This document shows positions 7,885 through 15,982 of a stretch of 62,120 bases of DNA, piece after piece. Source of the DNA: Pseudonocardiaceae bacterium YIM PH 21723 (GTDB taxonomy: Bacteria > Actinomycetota > Actinomycetes > Mycobacteriales > Pseudonocardiaceae). Position 1 is the stretch's first letter; the number at the start of each line of letters is the position of its first letter. The notes under the pieces were generated by a model. That model saw only the letters and a list, made by a program, of their open reading frames with translations. It was not told the origin of the DNA and did not search any database. The DNA lies in assembly GCA_003600225.1 (NCBI GenBank), contig QZFT01000052.1:1-62120 (forward strand), in the 5' to 3' direction. The position numbers and the translations under genes were made by a program.

Positions 7885-9081
7885 TCAGAGCGCCGCGGCG
7901 CGTTTCTGCAGGTACTGGCGTTCGGCGTCGTCATGGGTGAGGGCGATCGCATCCTCGTAGGCGGCCATGGCCTCCGCACGCCGGTCGAGCCGGTCCAGTA
8001 GGTGCGCGCGGGTGGCCCCGGCCGGCTGGAAGCGGTGGGCGGGCTCCCCGGCTTCGGCCAGCAGCACGTCGAGTGCGGCGAGCCCGGCGGCGGGGCCGTC
8101 GACCTCGGCGGTGACGGCGGCGAGAGCGACACCGCTGCCGAGCGAGGGCGCGATCTTGTGCAGCAGGCGGTGCAGGGTCAGCAGCGTCGGCCAGTCCGTC
8201 GGTCCCTCTCGCCGGGCACAGTGCACGGCCTGGATCGCGGCCTCCAGTTGGAAACGGCCCAGCCGCCGTTGCGCGTGTGCGGCCCGGAGGTGTTCGTGTG
8301 CCCGATCGATCAGCTGCCGGTTCCACCGCGCGGGATCGTGATCGGCGAGCGGGACGAAGCATCCGTTCCCATCGATCCGGGCCGGGGCGCGCGCCGCGGA
8401 GAGCTGGACCAGGGCGGCGAGCCCGTGTGCTTCCGGATCGGTGGGCGCGACCGTGGCGAGCACCTCGGCGAGGTGCAGCGCTTCGGAGTTCGTCGCCCGG
8501 TCGATGACGTAGGCGCCGTAGACCGCTTCCAGGATGGCGGTCATCCGCGGGTCGAGGTCGGCCCGGTCCGGGATCCGGAACGGGATGCGGGTGGTCTTGA
8601 TCCGCTTCTTCGCCCGGACCAGGCGGGTCGCCATCGTCGAGGCCGGCATGGAGAACGCCCGGCCGATCTGCTCGGCGGTGAAACCGAGCACCGTGTTGAG
8701 CATGAGCGGAGTGCGCACGGCGTGGTCGATCGCCGGGTGCGCGCACACGAGCATCAGCTCCAGTCGCCGATCGGGGATCGCATCGAGGTCGAGGTCGTCC
8801 ACATGCACCGGATCGGCCTCGACGGAAACGGTGCGCTGAACGTGCGCGGACTTCCACTGATCGCGCAGCCGGTTGCGGCCGACAGTGAGCAGCCACGCAT
8901 CCGGGTTCCGCGGCACTCCCTGCGACGGCCACGTCCGCAGCGCTCGCTCGAACGCGTCGGCGAGCGCGTCCTCGGCGGCGGTCAGGTCACCGGTCGACGC
9001 GGCCAGCAGCGCGAGCAACCGGCCGTAGCTGTCCCGGGCCGCAATGTCCGCGGCGCGGGCGGCGGAGGTCAGCTCGTCCAT
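7885..9081 (-). CDS. ECF sigma factor, ECF42-like, with C-terminal TPR-type extension
   Basis: Sigma factor of 398 residues. Region 2 spans about 20-85 (DALADAFERALRTWP), and region 4 includes GFTAEQIGRAFSMPASTMATRLVRAKKRI at about 135-165. The C-terminal 200 residues are helical and repeat-like, as in the ECF42 group. As far as I recall, ECF42 sigma factors lack an anti-sigma factor, need this extension for activity, and are encoded beside DGPF proteins. That partner is present here, overlapping by 13 bp upstream (9069-9081), so the two are cotranscribed and translationally coupled. The open frame upstream of 9081 is antisense to the peptidase gene and is not part of this protein. Confidence 0.87.
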   Translation of the reverse strand: MDELTSAARAADIAARDSYGRLLALLAASTGDLTAAEDALADAFERALRTWPSQGVPRNPDAWLLTVGRNRLRDQWKSAHVQRTVSVEADPVHVDDLDLDAIPDRRLELMLVCAHPAIDHAVRTPLMLNTVLGFTAEQIGRAFSMPASTMATRLVRAKKRIKTTRIPFRIPDRADLDPRMTAILEAVYGAYVIDRATNSEALHLAEVLATVAPTDPEAHGLAALVQLSAARAPARIDGNGCFVPLADHDPARWNRQLIDRAHEHLRAAHAQRRLGRFQLEAAIQAVHCARREGPTDWPTLLTLHRLLHKIAPSLGSGVALAAVTAEVDGPAAGLAALDVLLAEAGEPAHRFQPAGATRAHLLDRLDRRAEAMAAYEDAIALTHDDAERQYLQKRAAAL

Positions 9082-9440
9082 CCGCCGTCGACGAAGGCCG
9101 TGGCGACCGGACGTACCTCGATCACACCCCACTGCGCGCCCGGGCACTTCTCCGCCCAGCCGATGGCCGCGTCCAGATCCGGCACATCGATCATGAACAC
9201 CCCGGCGAGCGCCTCCTTCGTCTCGGCGAAGGGCCCGTCCTGCACCCGCAGGCCGCCTTCCCTGCATGTCACGGTCGTCGTTGCTGGAGTCAGCGCCAGC
9301 ACGTCGGCCGACAGCAGCACCCCCGCGCTCTCCAGCGCCCGGCCATAGGCCCCGAACGCCTCCTGGGCCTCGGCGATGACCTCCGGGCTGATCTCGCCCT
9401 CGGCGGGCTCCCGGTAGTGCATCAGCAGTGCGTATCGCAT
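9069..9440 (-). CDS. DGPF / YCII-domain protein
   Basis: Small ferredoxin-like-fold protein of 123 residues. It opens with MRYALLMHYRE and contains the DGPF motif at about 68-71 (VQDGPFAETKEAL), followed by PGAQWGVIEVRPV. DGPF proteins are the typical genomic partners of ECF42 sigma factors; their biochemical role is unknown. ATG at 9440 is preceded by GAGGAGACGACG, a strong ribosome-binding site, which rules out the longer upstream start. It is first in a two-gene operon with the sigma factor. Confidence 0.87.
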   Translation of the reverse strand: MRYALLMHYREPAEGEISPEVIAEAQEAFGAYGRALESAGVLLSADVLALTPATTTVTCREGGLRVQDGPFAETKEALAGVFMIDVPDLDAAIGWAEKCPGAQWGVIEVRPVATAFVDGGWTS

Positions 9441-9490
9441 CGTCGTCTCCTCGGATCCCGTGCCGCCGACCGCGACACTCGCACCGACAT

Positions 9491-9517
9491 GACGAGCGGA
9501 CAACCGCAGAATCGTCA
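9491..9517 (-). promoter_or_regulatory. Candidate ECF42-type promoter of the DGPF-sigma operon
   Basis: On the minus strand TGACGA is followed after 17 nt by CGTC, 51 nt upstream of the DGPF gene start. This is one mismatch from the TGTCGA / CG(A/T)C pattern I recall for ECF42 promoters, so autoregulation is plausible. Short motifs in GC-rich DNA arise by chance, hence low confidence. Confidence 0.35.
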
Positions 9518-9530
9518 CCGGGCCGGAAAT

Positions 9531-11099
9531 TCATCCGAGCCAGCGCTCGAACCAGGACCGGGTTCGCCGCAACAAATCGATCCGGTGCTGCCGTTCCCTG
9601 ATCCGGTGGCCTTCCCGCAGGTAGACCACGAGCTCGTGCTCGACGCCGAAGTGGCGAAGCGCCCGTTGCAGGTAGACGGCCTGCCCCAGGGGCACGTTGG
9701 TGTCCTCGGCGCCGTGCACGATCAGCACCGGGGTGCGGATGCGGCTCGCGTAGGAGATCGGGCTGACCGCGTCGTGCGGGTGTGGGCCGGGCCCCTCCCA
9801 GCCGACGCTGCCACCGAGTGCGGCTTCGAACAGGCCGTACTCCCCCGTCGCGGCGAGCATGCCCCAATCGACCACGCCCGCGCCCACCAGTGCGGCGCGG
9901 AACCTGTCGGTCTGGCTGACGGCCCAGGCGGCCAGGAAACCACCGTGGCTCCAGCCCGCGATGCCGAGCCGGTCGGGGTCGGCGATACCCCGGTCGATGA
10001 GCAGGTCGATGCCGGTGATGATGTCGGTCCACTCCTCCCGGCCCACCCGGCCGGCGACGCTCGCGGCGAACCGGTGACCGTGGCCCAGGCCGCCGCGGGG
10101 ATTGGGCAGGAACACCGCGAAACCGGCCGTGGCCAGCCATTGCGCGCTGGGGTCCCAGGACAGCTGGCACCCATCCGCGTGCCGATCGTAGGGGCCGCCG
10201 TGCGGGATGGTGATCAGCGGAAACGGGCCTTTTGTGCCAGGAGGGAGCACCAGCAGGCCGTCCAGTTCAAGCCCATCGGCGGCGCGATAGGTCAGCGGTT
10301 CCTGGGTGCCGGCGAGGAGGCCGTCCAGTTCCGGGCTGGTGTCGGTGATCTTCCGCAGCGGCCCGGCCGGGGAGCCGATGTACACGTTCGGGAGCTGGTG
10401 GCGGGCGCCGGTCAGCACGGCGATCGTGTCCCCGGAAGGGGTGGCGGTGAGGCTGCGCAGGCGGCCGCGGTGCCGCGACATCTGGGTGGGGCCGTCCGGG
10501 TCGAGCCTGGCCAGGGTGGTGTTCAGGCCGTCGGCGAACAGGATCAACGGCGCGGCATCGGTCTGGCACAGCTCGGTGGGACACATCGGGAGGTCGGCTG
10601 TGCGGTTACGAAGGACCCGGGTTTTGAGGGCGAGGTCGAAGATGGCGGTGCCCGCGCACAGCAGCGGTGGGGTGAGGGCCAGGTAGCCGAGGTGCCAGCT
10701 GTCCTCCTCGGGCCACCAGGTCAGCGAGCGCGCGTCCACCTCGGTCGGTCCGAGATCCTCCACCGTCCCGGTTGCGGGGTCGAACAGGTGGAGATGGCCG
10801 GTACGCGGGCCGTAGTCCCGATCGGTGGAGGCCTGGGTGAGCACCGCCACCGGCCCGCCGTCGGGGCGTTGCCGCAGTTCGACCACCTGCCGATCGCCGA
10901 ACAGGCCGGGATCGACCGGCGGCGGGTGATCGATGAGCTCGGCAGGCCGGTCCGTCACCGGGGTGACCGTGCCGTCGGTACCGGCGATCCAGAGTTCGCC
11001 GGGAGCGAGGGTGTAGCAGACCAGCCGCCCGTCCGGGGCGATCACCGGGTTCTGCGGGATGCGGGCATCGGCCACGAGTTCGGCGGTCAGCGCTGTCAT
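9531..11099 (-). CDS. Prolyl oligopeptidase family (S9) serine peptidase / acyl-peptide hydrolase-like
   Basis: Protein of 522 residues with an N-terminal beta-propeller-like part (about 10-270) and a C-terminal alpha/beta-hydrolase domain. The catalytic triad is readable as S384 (GWSHGGFLAAW), D466 (HGAEDTNVP) and H498 (REGHRI). The oxyanion region HGGPYDRH is near residue 300. No signal peptide is seen, so it is probably cytoplasmic and cleaves short or acylated peptides. Start chosen at ATG 11099 (MTALTAELV), because residues before it look unlike the family; a longer start at 11147 exists. It has no obvious operon partner. Confidence 0.87.
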   Translation of the reverse strand: MTALTAELVADARIPQNPVIAPDGRLVCYTLAPGELWIAGTDGTVTPVTDRPAELIDHPPPVDPGLFGDRQVVELRQRPDGGPVAVLTQASTDRDYGPRTGHLHLFDPATGTVEDLGPTEVDARSLTWWPEEDSWHLGYLALTPPLLCAGTAIFDLALKTRVLRNRTADLPMCPTELCQTDAAPLILFADGLNTTLARLDPDGPTQMSRHRGRLRSLTATPSGDTIAVLTGARHQLPNVYIGSPAGPLRKITDTSPELDGLLAGTQEPLTYRAADGLELDGLLVLPPGTKGPFPLITIPHGGPYDRHADGCQLSWDPSAQWLATAGFAVFLPNPRGGLGHGHRFAASVAGRVGREEWTDIITGIDLLIDRGIADPDRLGIAGWSHGGFLAAWAVSQTDRFRAALVGAGVVDWGMLAATGEYGLFEAALGGSVGWEGPGPHPHDAVSPISYASRIRTPVLIVHGAEDTNVPLGQAVYLQRALRHFGVEHELVVYLREGHRIRERQHRIDLLRRTRSWFERWLG

Positions 11100-11167
11100 T
11101 CCGATGATTTTCCCGGCCGGGTCCGGTCTGTCCCAGCACACGATCATCCAGTGGACAGGAGGTTCCG

Positions 11168-11734
11168 GTGCGCACGCTCGCGATCACCCAGAACATCACC
11201 GTGGACGGTTCGATCGAGTTCCTCGGCGAATGGTTCGATCCGCAGAAGCAGGCCGACGTGGACAGCACCGACCTCCTGGCGGAGCTGCATCGCCAGGACC
11301 GGCAGTCCGACGCGATGCTGCTCGGACGCCGCACATTCGAGGACTTCCGTACCTACTGGCCCACTCAGGCCGAGGACCCCACGGGCATCACCGCCTACCT
11401 CGACCAGGTGCAGAAGTACGTGGTCTCCTCGACGATCACCGATGCGCGGTGGCAGAACTCGACGATCCTGCCCGGCGATCCGCTCGACGCGGTGCGGGCG
11501 TTGAAGGAGCAGCCGGGCCAGGACATCGTGGTCACCGGGAGCATCTCGCTGTGCCACACGTTGATCGAGGCCGGGCTGGTCGACGAGTTCCGGCTGTTCG
11601 GCTACCCGGTGGTGCAGGGTGGCGGTCGCCGGCTGTTCCCGGACGGATTCGCGCTACCTCGGTTGAAGCTCACGCAAACGATGGGCTTCCGCTGCGGCGT
11701 CACCTACTCCTGCTACACCCCGGCCCCTAATTGA
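11168..11734 (+). CDS. RibD C-terminal / dihydrofolate reductase-like protein
   Basis: Protein of 188 residues of the DHFR-like RibD_C family. It has the N-terminal strand MRTLAITQNITVDGS, the NADPH-contacting LLGRRTFEDFRTYWP (about 50-65), VVSSTITDARWQNSTIL, and a late glycine-rich segment VVTGSISLCHTLIEAGLVDEFRLFGYPVVQGGGRRLF. This matches the small standalone reductases common in actinobacteria, whose substrates are mostly unknown. GTG start behind a strong CAGGAGGTT site. Transcribed divergently from the S9 peptidase. Confidence 0.87.
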   Translation: MRTLAITQNITVDGSIEFLGEWFDPQKQADVDSTDLLAELHRQDRQSDAMLLGRRTFEDFRTYWPTQAEDPTGITAYLDQVQKYVVSSTITDARWQNSTILPGDPLDAVRALKEQPGQDIVVTGSISLCHTLIEAGLVDEFRLFGYPVVQGGGRRLFPDGFALPRLKLTQTMGFRCGVTYSCYTPAPN

Positions 11735-11770
11735 GTTGGCGGAAACAGGCCGATAGCCCAAGCTCGACCC

Positions 11771-12115
11771 ATGCGCACCACGATGCGAACCGACCTCACC
11801 GCCGCCCTGAAGGCTCGCGACAAGATCGCCGCCACCGCACTGCGGTCCGCGCTCGCCGCGATCGAGAACGCCGAGGCGGTGCCGACGGATGCGCCGGCGA
11901 TGACCGGCGGCAGCGAGGTCTTCGCCGGTGCGCACATCGGGCTGGGTGCCGCGGAGGCGGAGCGCCGGGTGCTCACCGAGGCCGATGTGCGGGCGATCGT
12001 CGAGGGCGAGATCCGGGACCGGACCGACGCGGCGGACGAGTACCAGCAGCTGGGGCGGACGGACGCGGCCGAGCGACTGCGGGGCGAGGCCGAGGTTCTC
12101 GGCCGGTACCTCTAG
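11771..12115 (+). CDS. GatB/YqeY domain protein
   Basis: Protein of 114 residues with the YqeY pattern: an N-terminal helix MRTDLTAALKARDKIAATALRSALAAIENAEAV, the TEADVRAIVEGEIRDR motif in the middle, and a C-terminal EYQQLGRTDAAERLRGEAEVLGRYL. The fold is shared with the tail domain of GatB tRNA amidotransferase, but the role of free-standing members is unsettled. It follows the DHFR-like gene closely and its last 4 bp overlap the convergent membrane-protein gene. Confidence 0.87.
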   Translation: MRTTMRTDLTAALKARDKIAATALRSALAAIENAEAVPTDAPAMTGGSEVFAGAHIGLGAAEAERRVLTEADVRAIVEGEIRDRTDAADEYQQLGRTDAAERLRGEAEVLGRYL

Positions 12116-12960
12116 GCCAGCAACTCCAGGGTCAACCCGGACACGAACAGGGTGCAGGCGAGCGTGAGCAGCTGATGGCCGACGATGCCGGAGAGCAGTC
12201 CCAGCATCGCGGCCATCGGCCGGGACACCATGCCCAGCACGCGAGGCCTGTCCATGACGGCGATGAAACCGGCGGTCACCAGCGCGGCGACGGCGGTGCC
12301 GAGCAGCGGCCCCCACGCGGGCGTGAACCAGGCGATCAGGTAGAGGCAGCCGAAGAACAGGGACAGCAGGACGACCACGTAGAGCAGGCGGACCCGCCCG
12401 TCGAAGGCGGTCAGTTTCCCGGGCTCCTCGAAGAGCCGCCGATCCGCGGGCGGCAGGCTGTCCCGCAGCGCGTCCCGCAACCGGGCCCTCAGGTACTCGA
12501 ACTGCTCCCCGCACAGCACGTCGCCGTGGGCCGCCGAGCAGGTGTGCGATGCAGTCGGGATCCCCTTGCGCACCTGCGCGTGCAGTCTGCGCAGCGTCTG
12601 CACGGAGATCCAGTCCTGACCGGGTAACGGCCAGTCGCGCCAGGTCACCAGCGTCCCGGCGCCACGCCGCCAGAGCAGTATCCGGCGCTGGACGCGAGCC
12701 TCCAGGTCCACCAGGCGTTGCTGCCGGTGCAACCGGGCCTTCATCGTGCGGTAGAACCGCGCCCGGGCCCTGATCCGGCGGCGCACGGCCCGCAGCCGAC
12801 CGGGGTCCAGCGGACTGATCACCACGACCAGACCGGCCAGCAGTTGCATGCCCCGGCCACACCAGCCGCACCAGGACGCGGGCATGTTCGCGAGCAGCAC
12901 CGAGGCGAGGCCGAAGACGAACCCTCCGGCCAGTACCCAGCCCGGTCTGCACCCACGCAT
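12112..12960 (-). CDS. Hypothetical membrane protein
   Basis: I do not recognise this 282-residue protein. It shows an N-terminal hydrophobic pair (about residues 8-28 and 37-52), a long Arg-rich soluble stretch (about 55-180) with several Cys, and four C-terminal hydrophobic helices (about 190-280). The middle is probably cytoplasmic by the positive-inside rule. ATG at 12960 was chosen because the protein has a credible start there (MRGCRPGWVLAGG); 12 more residues are open upstream. The neighbours do not suggest a function. Confidence 0.68.
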   Translation of the reverse strand: MRGCRPGWVLAGGFVFGLASVLLANMPASWCGWCGRGMQLLAGLVVVISPLDPGRLRAVRRRIRARARFYRTMKARLHRQQRLVDLEARVQRRILLWRRGAGTLVTWRDWPLPGQDWISVQTLRRLHAQVRKGIPTASHTCSAAHGDVLCGEQFEYLRARLRDALRDSLPPADRRLFEEPGKLTAFDGRVRLLYVVVLLSLFFGCLYLIAWFTPAWGPLLGTAVAALVTAGFIAVMDRPRVLGMVSRPMAAMLGLLSGIVGHQLLTLACTLFVSGLTLELLA

Positions 12961-13021
12961 GATCCCCAGTCCCCCGCCGCCAACTGCGCTGATCAATCAA
13001 CCGATTGCTCGCTGGTGTGAG

Positions 13022-13037
13022 CTGCAATACATTGCAG
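13022..13037. promoter_or_regulatory. 16-bp palindrome upstream of the CDF exporter
   Basis: CTGCAATACATTGCAG has perfect 7-bp arms around a 2-bp centre. It sits 51 bp upstream of the CDF gene in an AT-richer stretch containing TTTATACCGTAATGG. The shape resembles operators of SmtB/ArsR-type metal sensors, but no such regulator gene is adjacent. A second short palindrome (GTGATCAC) follows at about 13064-13071. Confidence 0.5.
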
Positions 13038-13088
13038 ACTATTTATACCGTAATGGTCACAGAGTGATCACACACATTCCCTGCAAAG

Positions 13089-14153
13089 ATGTCGATCATG
13101 AAGGAGACTTCAGGTCGGCGGAACGAACAATCTCGGGAGATTCCGGTGGAAACAGCTCACCCTGCGAGCGGCCGACCCCGACGAGGCACGTCGCACGGCC
13201 ACGGGCACAGTCACGGGCACGACCATGGACACGGTCACAGCCACGGGCACGTCACGGAGAACACCGACCGCACGTGGCTGCGTGCGGCGCTGATCCTGCT
13301 GTCCCTGTTCATGGCGGTCGAGGCGACGGTCGGATTCCTGGCCCACTCCCTGGCGTTGATCTCCGACGCCGGGCACATGCTCACCGACGCGGCATCGATC
13401 GTGCTCGCCCTGGTGGCCATCCGCATCGCCGCACGACCGGCGGGCGGGCGGTACACCTACGGCTGGCGACGATTCGAGATCCTGTCCGCGCAGGCCAACG
13501 GCCTGGTGCTCATCCTGCTGGCCGGCTGGTTCGGCATCGAGGGTGTGCAGCGACTGATCTCCACGTCCCCGGTACACGGCCAGGTCGTCACCGTCACGGC
13601 CATCGCTGGCGTCGTGGTCAATGTCATCGTTGTCTGGTTGATGGGCAAGGCCAATCGCGACAGCCTCAACGTCGAGGGCGCGTACCAGCACGTCCTGAAC
13701 GATCTCTTCGCTTTCCTGTGCACGGCGGTGTCCGGCGCCGTGGTGTGGCTGACCGGTTTCAGCCGGGCCGACGCCATCGCCGCACTCGTGGTCGCGGCGT
13801 TGATGGCGGTGGCCGGAGCACGGCTGCTGCGGGACTCCACCCGCGTCTTCCTGGAGGCGGCTCCCCGCCACCTGGACCCGGACGAGATCGGCTCGGAGAT
13901 CGCGGCGCTGCCCGACGTCGTCGAGGTGCACGACCTGCACGTCTGGGGCAGCTCGGTGACCGATGCCTCGCTGTCGGCGCATGTGCTGGTCTCCCGCAAC
14001 GGGGACTGCCTAGAGACACGGGTCGCCATCGACGCGCTGCTGGGCAGCCGCTACGGCATCAGCCACACGACGCTGCAGGTCGAACAGGCCGCCGGCCCGC
14101 TCGCACACTGCACCGACGCGCACGGCCCGGTGCACCGCGCCAAGGCCTCTTAA
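13089..14153 (+). CDS. Cation diffusion facilitator (CDF) metal/H+ antiporter
   Basis: Integral membrane transporter of 354 residues with six predicted helices and a cytoplasmic C-terminal domain (about 270-345). Residues 36-54 are a His-Gly repeat (HGHGHSHGHDHGHGHSHGH), typical of Zn2+/Cd2+/Co2+ transporters of the CzcD/ZitB type. The transport-site pairs are visible as SDAGHMLTDA in helix 2 and YQHVLNDLF in helix 5 (HxxxD in both). It exports divalent metal from the cytoplasm. ATG 13089 or 13098 could start the protein. A palindrome upstream (13022-13037) suggests metal-responsive control. The gene ends just before a long hairpin. Confidence 0.92.
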   Translation: MSIMKETSGRRNEQSREIPVETAHPASGRPRRGTSHGHGHSHGHDHGHGHSHGHVTENTDRTWLRAALILLSLFMAVEATVGFLAHSLALISDAGHMLTDAASIVLALVAIRIAARPAGGRYTYGWRRFEILSAQANGLVLILLAGWFGIEGVQRLISTSPVHGQVVTVTAIAGVVVNVIVVWLMGKANRDSLNVEGAYQHVLNDLFAFLCTAVSGAVVWLTGFSRADAIAALVVAALMAVAGARLLRDSTRVFLEAAPRHLDPDEIGSEIAALPDVVEVHDLHVWGSSVTDASLSAHVLVSRNGDCLETRVAIDALLGSRYGISHTTLQVEQAAGPLAHCTDAHGPVHRAKAS

Positions 14154-14160
14154 GAGTGTC

Positions 14161-14215
14161 CCGAAGTTGGCGATGTTCGGGGCTCGTTCCTCGCCGCGAA
14201 CATCGCCAACTTCGG
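14161..14215. terminator. Repeated long hairpin between convergent genes (copy 1)
   Basis: Perfect 19-bp inverted repeat (left arm 14161-14179 with CCGAAGTTGGCGATGTTCG, right arm 14197-14215) around a 17-nt loop. It fills the gap between the convergent CDF and phosphatase genes, so it can end transcription from both sides. There is no U-tract, as is common for high-GC terminators. Nearly the same stem recurs at 42365-42413. Confidence 0.75.
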
Positions 14216-14225
14216 AGGCAGCGAG

Positions 14226-14918
14226 CTAGGGGGCGCCGGTGGAACCGCCGATGACGGCGTCGGAGGCGGCCTTCGTGTTGGCCATCGCCTTGCGCAGGTC
14301 CTCGAAGGCGGCTGAGTTGTCGTTCATCCGCAGCACGAACGGGCGGGTGTCGGTGTAGCGGATCACGCTCACCGAACACGGCTCCACCACGATCCGTTGG
14401 AACGCGTCCAGGTGCATCCCCAGGGCATCGGCCAGCACCGACTTGATCACGTCACCGTGGCTGCACACCAGCCAGACGGAGTCGTCGCCGAACTCGGCGG
14501 CCACCTTGGCGTCGTGTTCGCGGATGGCGCGGACCGCGCGGGACTGCACCTCGGCCAGGCCCTCACCCGCCGGGAACACCGCGGCCGAGGGATGCTGCTG
14601 CACGACCTTCCACAGCGGCTCGGCGAACAGCTTGGGAATCGCCTGACCGGTCCAGTCGCCGTAGTCGACCTCGGAGAACCGCTCGTCCTCCTGCGGGGTC
14701 AGTTCCCGCTCGATGGCCAGGGCGGACAGGGTCTCCCGGCAGCGCTGCAGGGGCGAGCGCACCAGCTTCACCAGCGGGATGCCCGCCAGCCTGCCGGGCA
14801 GTGCGTCGCGCTGGGTCAGACCCGTGTCGTCGAGGCTGACACCGGGGGTTCGACCGGCCAGGATGCCGGAATTGTTGGCGGTCGATCGAGCGTGCCGAAG
14901 AAGGATCACCGTAGCCAC
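14226..14918 (-). CDS. Histidine phosphatase superfamily (phosphoglycerate mutase-like) protein
   Basis: Protein of 230 residues with the catalytic LLRHARST motif at its N-terminus (phospho-acceptor His about residue 8), a conserved Arg region RSPLQRCRETL, and the second catalytic CSHGDVIKSVLADAL near 150. Mycobacterial Rv2135c, next to uppP (Rv2136c), begins very similarly, so this is probably its orthologue. The start was set at GTG 14918, because TAGGCT lies exactly 6 nt before it and the protein then begins MATVILLRH. The GTG at 14924 is the alternative. It lies downstream of uppP on the same strand; the substrate is unknown. Confidence 0.86.
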   Translation of the reverse strand: MATVILLRHARSTANNSGILAGRTPGVSLDDTGLTQRDALPGRLAGIPLVKLVRSPLQRCRETLSALAIERELTPQEDERFSEVDYGDWTGQAIPKLFAEPLWKVVQQHPSAAVFPAGEGLAEVQSRAVRAIREHDAKVAAEFGDDSVWLVCSHGDVIKSVLADALGMHLDAFQRIVVEPCSVSVIRYTDTRPFVLRMNDNSAAFEDLRKAMANTKAASDAVIGGSTGAP

Positions 14919-14999
14919 TGGCACAGCCTACGTGCGTCTCGTTGCGCGTGCCCGTATCCGGGTTGGGCGGACCGGGCCGGTCCGCCCAACCCGTCGGGA

Positions 15000-15839
15000 T
15001 CAGGCGTGCAGCACACCCGCGCCGAGCAGCGCGAACAGCGCGATGCCGACGATGATGCGGTAGATCACGAAACCGTTGAACGAGTGCTTGGCCACGAAGC
15101 GCAGCAGCCAGGCGACCGACGCGTAGGCGACGATGAACGAGACCACGGTGCCGACGATCAGCGGGGTCACGCCGACGTTGCCGTTGACGGCGTCCTTGAG
15201 CTCGTAGATGCCGGCGCCGGTGAGGCCCGGAATCGAGAAGAAGAAGGACAGCCGGGTGGCGGCGACCCGGTCGAGGCCCAGCAGCAACGAGGTGGAGATG
15301 GTCGCGCCGGACCGCGACATGCCGGGGAACAGCAGCGCGAGGCTCTGCGAGGAGCCCACCCAGATCGCGTCGCGGAAGGTGATCTCCGCTTCGGGACGGG
15401 TCTGGGTCGCCCTGCGCTCGGCGTACCAGATGAAGACGCTGCCGGCGATCAACGCGCTGGCCACGACCCACAGCGAGCCCAGCGGCCCGTGGATCAGGTC
15501 CTTGAACAGCAGGCCCACCGCGACGAGCGGCAGCGTGCCGAAGATGATCCACCAGGCGAACTTGTAGTCGTGCTCCTGGCGGAAGTCCTTGTTCGCGAGT
15601 CCCTTGAACCAGGCACCGGCGAACCGCACGATGTCGTTGAAGAAGTACAGGAGCACCGCGGCGATCGCGCCGACCTGGATGACCGCGGAGAACGCGACCA
15701 CCGACGGGTCGGTCACCGGAATGTCCAGCAGCCCTTCGGTGATCTTCAGATGTCCGGTCGATGAGACTGGAAGAAACTCAGTCAGACCCTCGACTACGCC
15801 GAGGATGACCGCATCGCCGATGCTGATCACATCGCTCAC
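15000..15839 (-). CDS. uppP: Undecaprenyl-diphosphatase (BacA/UppP)
   Basis: Polytopic membrane enzyme of 279 residues that dephosphorylates undecaprenyl pyrophosphate, recycling the lipid carrier for peptidoglycan and other envelope polymers; overproduction is known to give bacitracin resistance. Both family signatures are present: VVEGLTEFLPVSSTGHL near residues 15-31 and FPGMSRSGATI near 170-180. Length matches the family. GTG start behind AGGAG with 9-nt spacing. Upstream on the other strand is an aldo/keto reductase, downstream the histidine phosphatase, the order found around mycobacterial Rv2136c. Confidence 0.95.
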   Translation of the reverse strand: MSDVISIGDAVILGVVEGLTEFLPVSSTGHLKITEGLLDIPVTDPSVVAFSAVIQVGAIAAVLLYFFNDIVRFAGAWFKGLANKDFRQEHDYKFAWWIIFGTLPLVAVGLLFKDLIHGPLGSLWVVASALIAGSVFIWYAERRATQTRPEAEITFRDAIWVGSSQSLALLFPGMSRSGATISTSLLLGLDRVAATRLSFFFSIPGLTGAGIYELKDAVNGNVGVTPLIVGTVVSFIVAYASVAWLLRFVAKHSFNGFVIYRIIVGIALFALLGAGVLHA

Positions 15840-15982
15840 GGAATTAAATCTCCTGCCGGATTGTGCAATGGGGGTATGGGATCGGGCCGAACATTACCTT
15901 TGGGTATCGGACGCCAAGATCCCGCCCTGTGCGGCAAATCCCCTGCTGTGGCGCGGTGATCGTCCGGCACTAGGCTCGCGGG

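Noticed and set aside
9082-10170. Upstream extension of the sigma-factor frame
   Set aside because: It runs antisense-like through the DGPF and peptidase genes, has low-complexity Arg/Gly composition, and the sigma factor has a normal start at 9081.
12848-14254. 468-codon frame overlapping the CDF exporter
   Set aside because: The same DNA encodes an unmistakable CDF transporter in another frame; this one is Arg/Gly-rich shadow.
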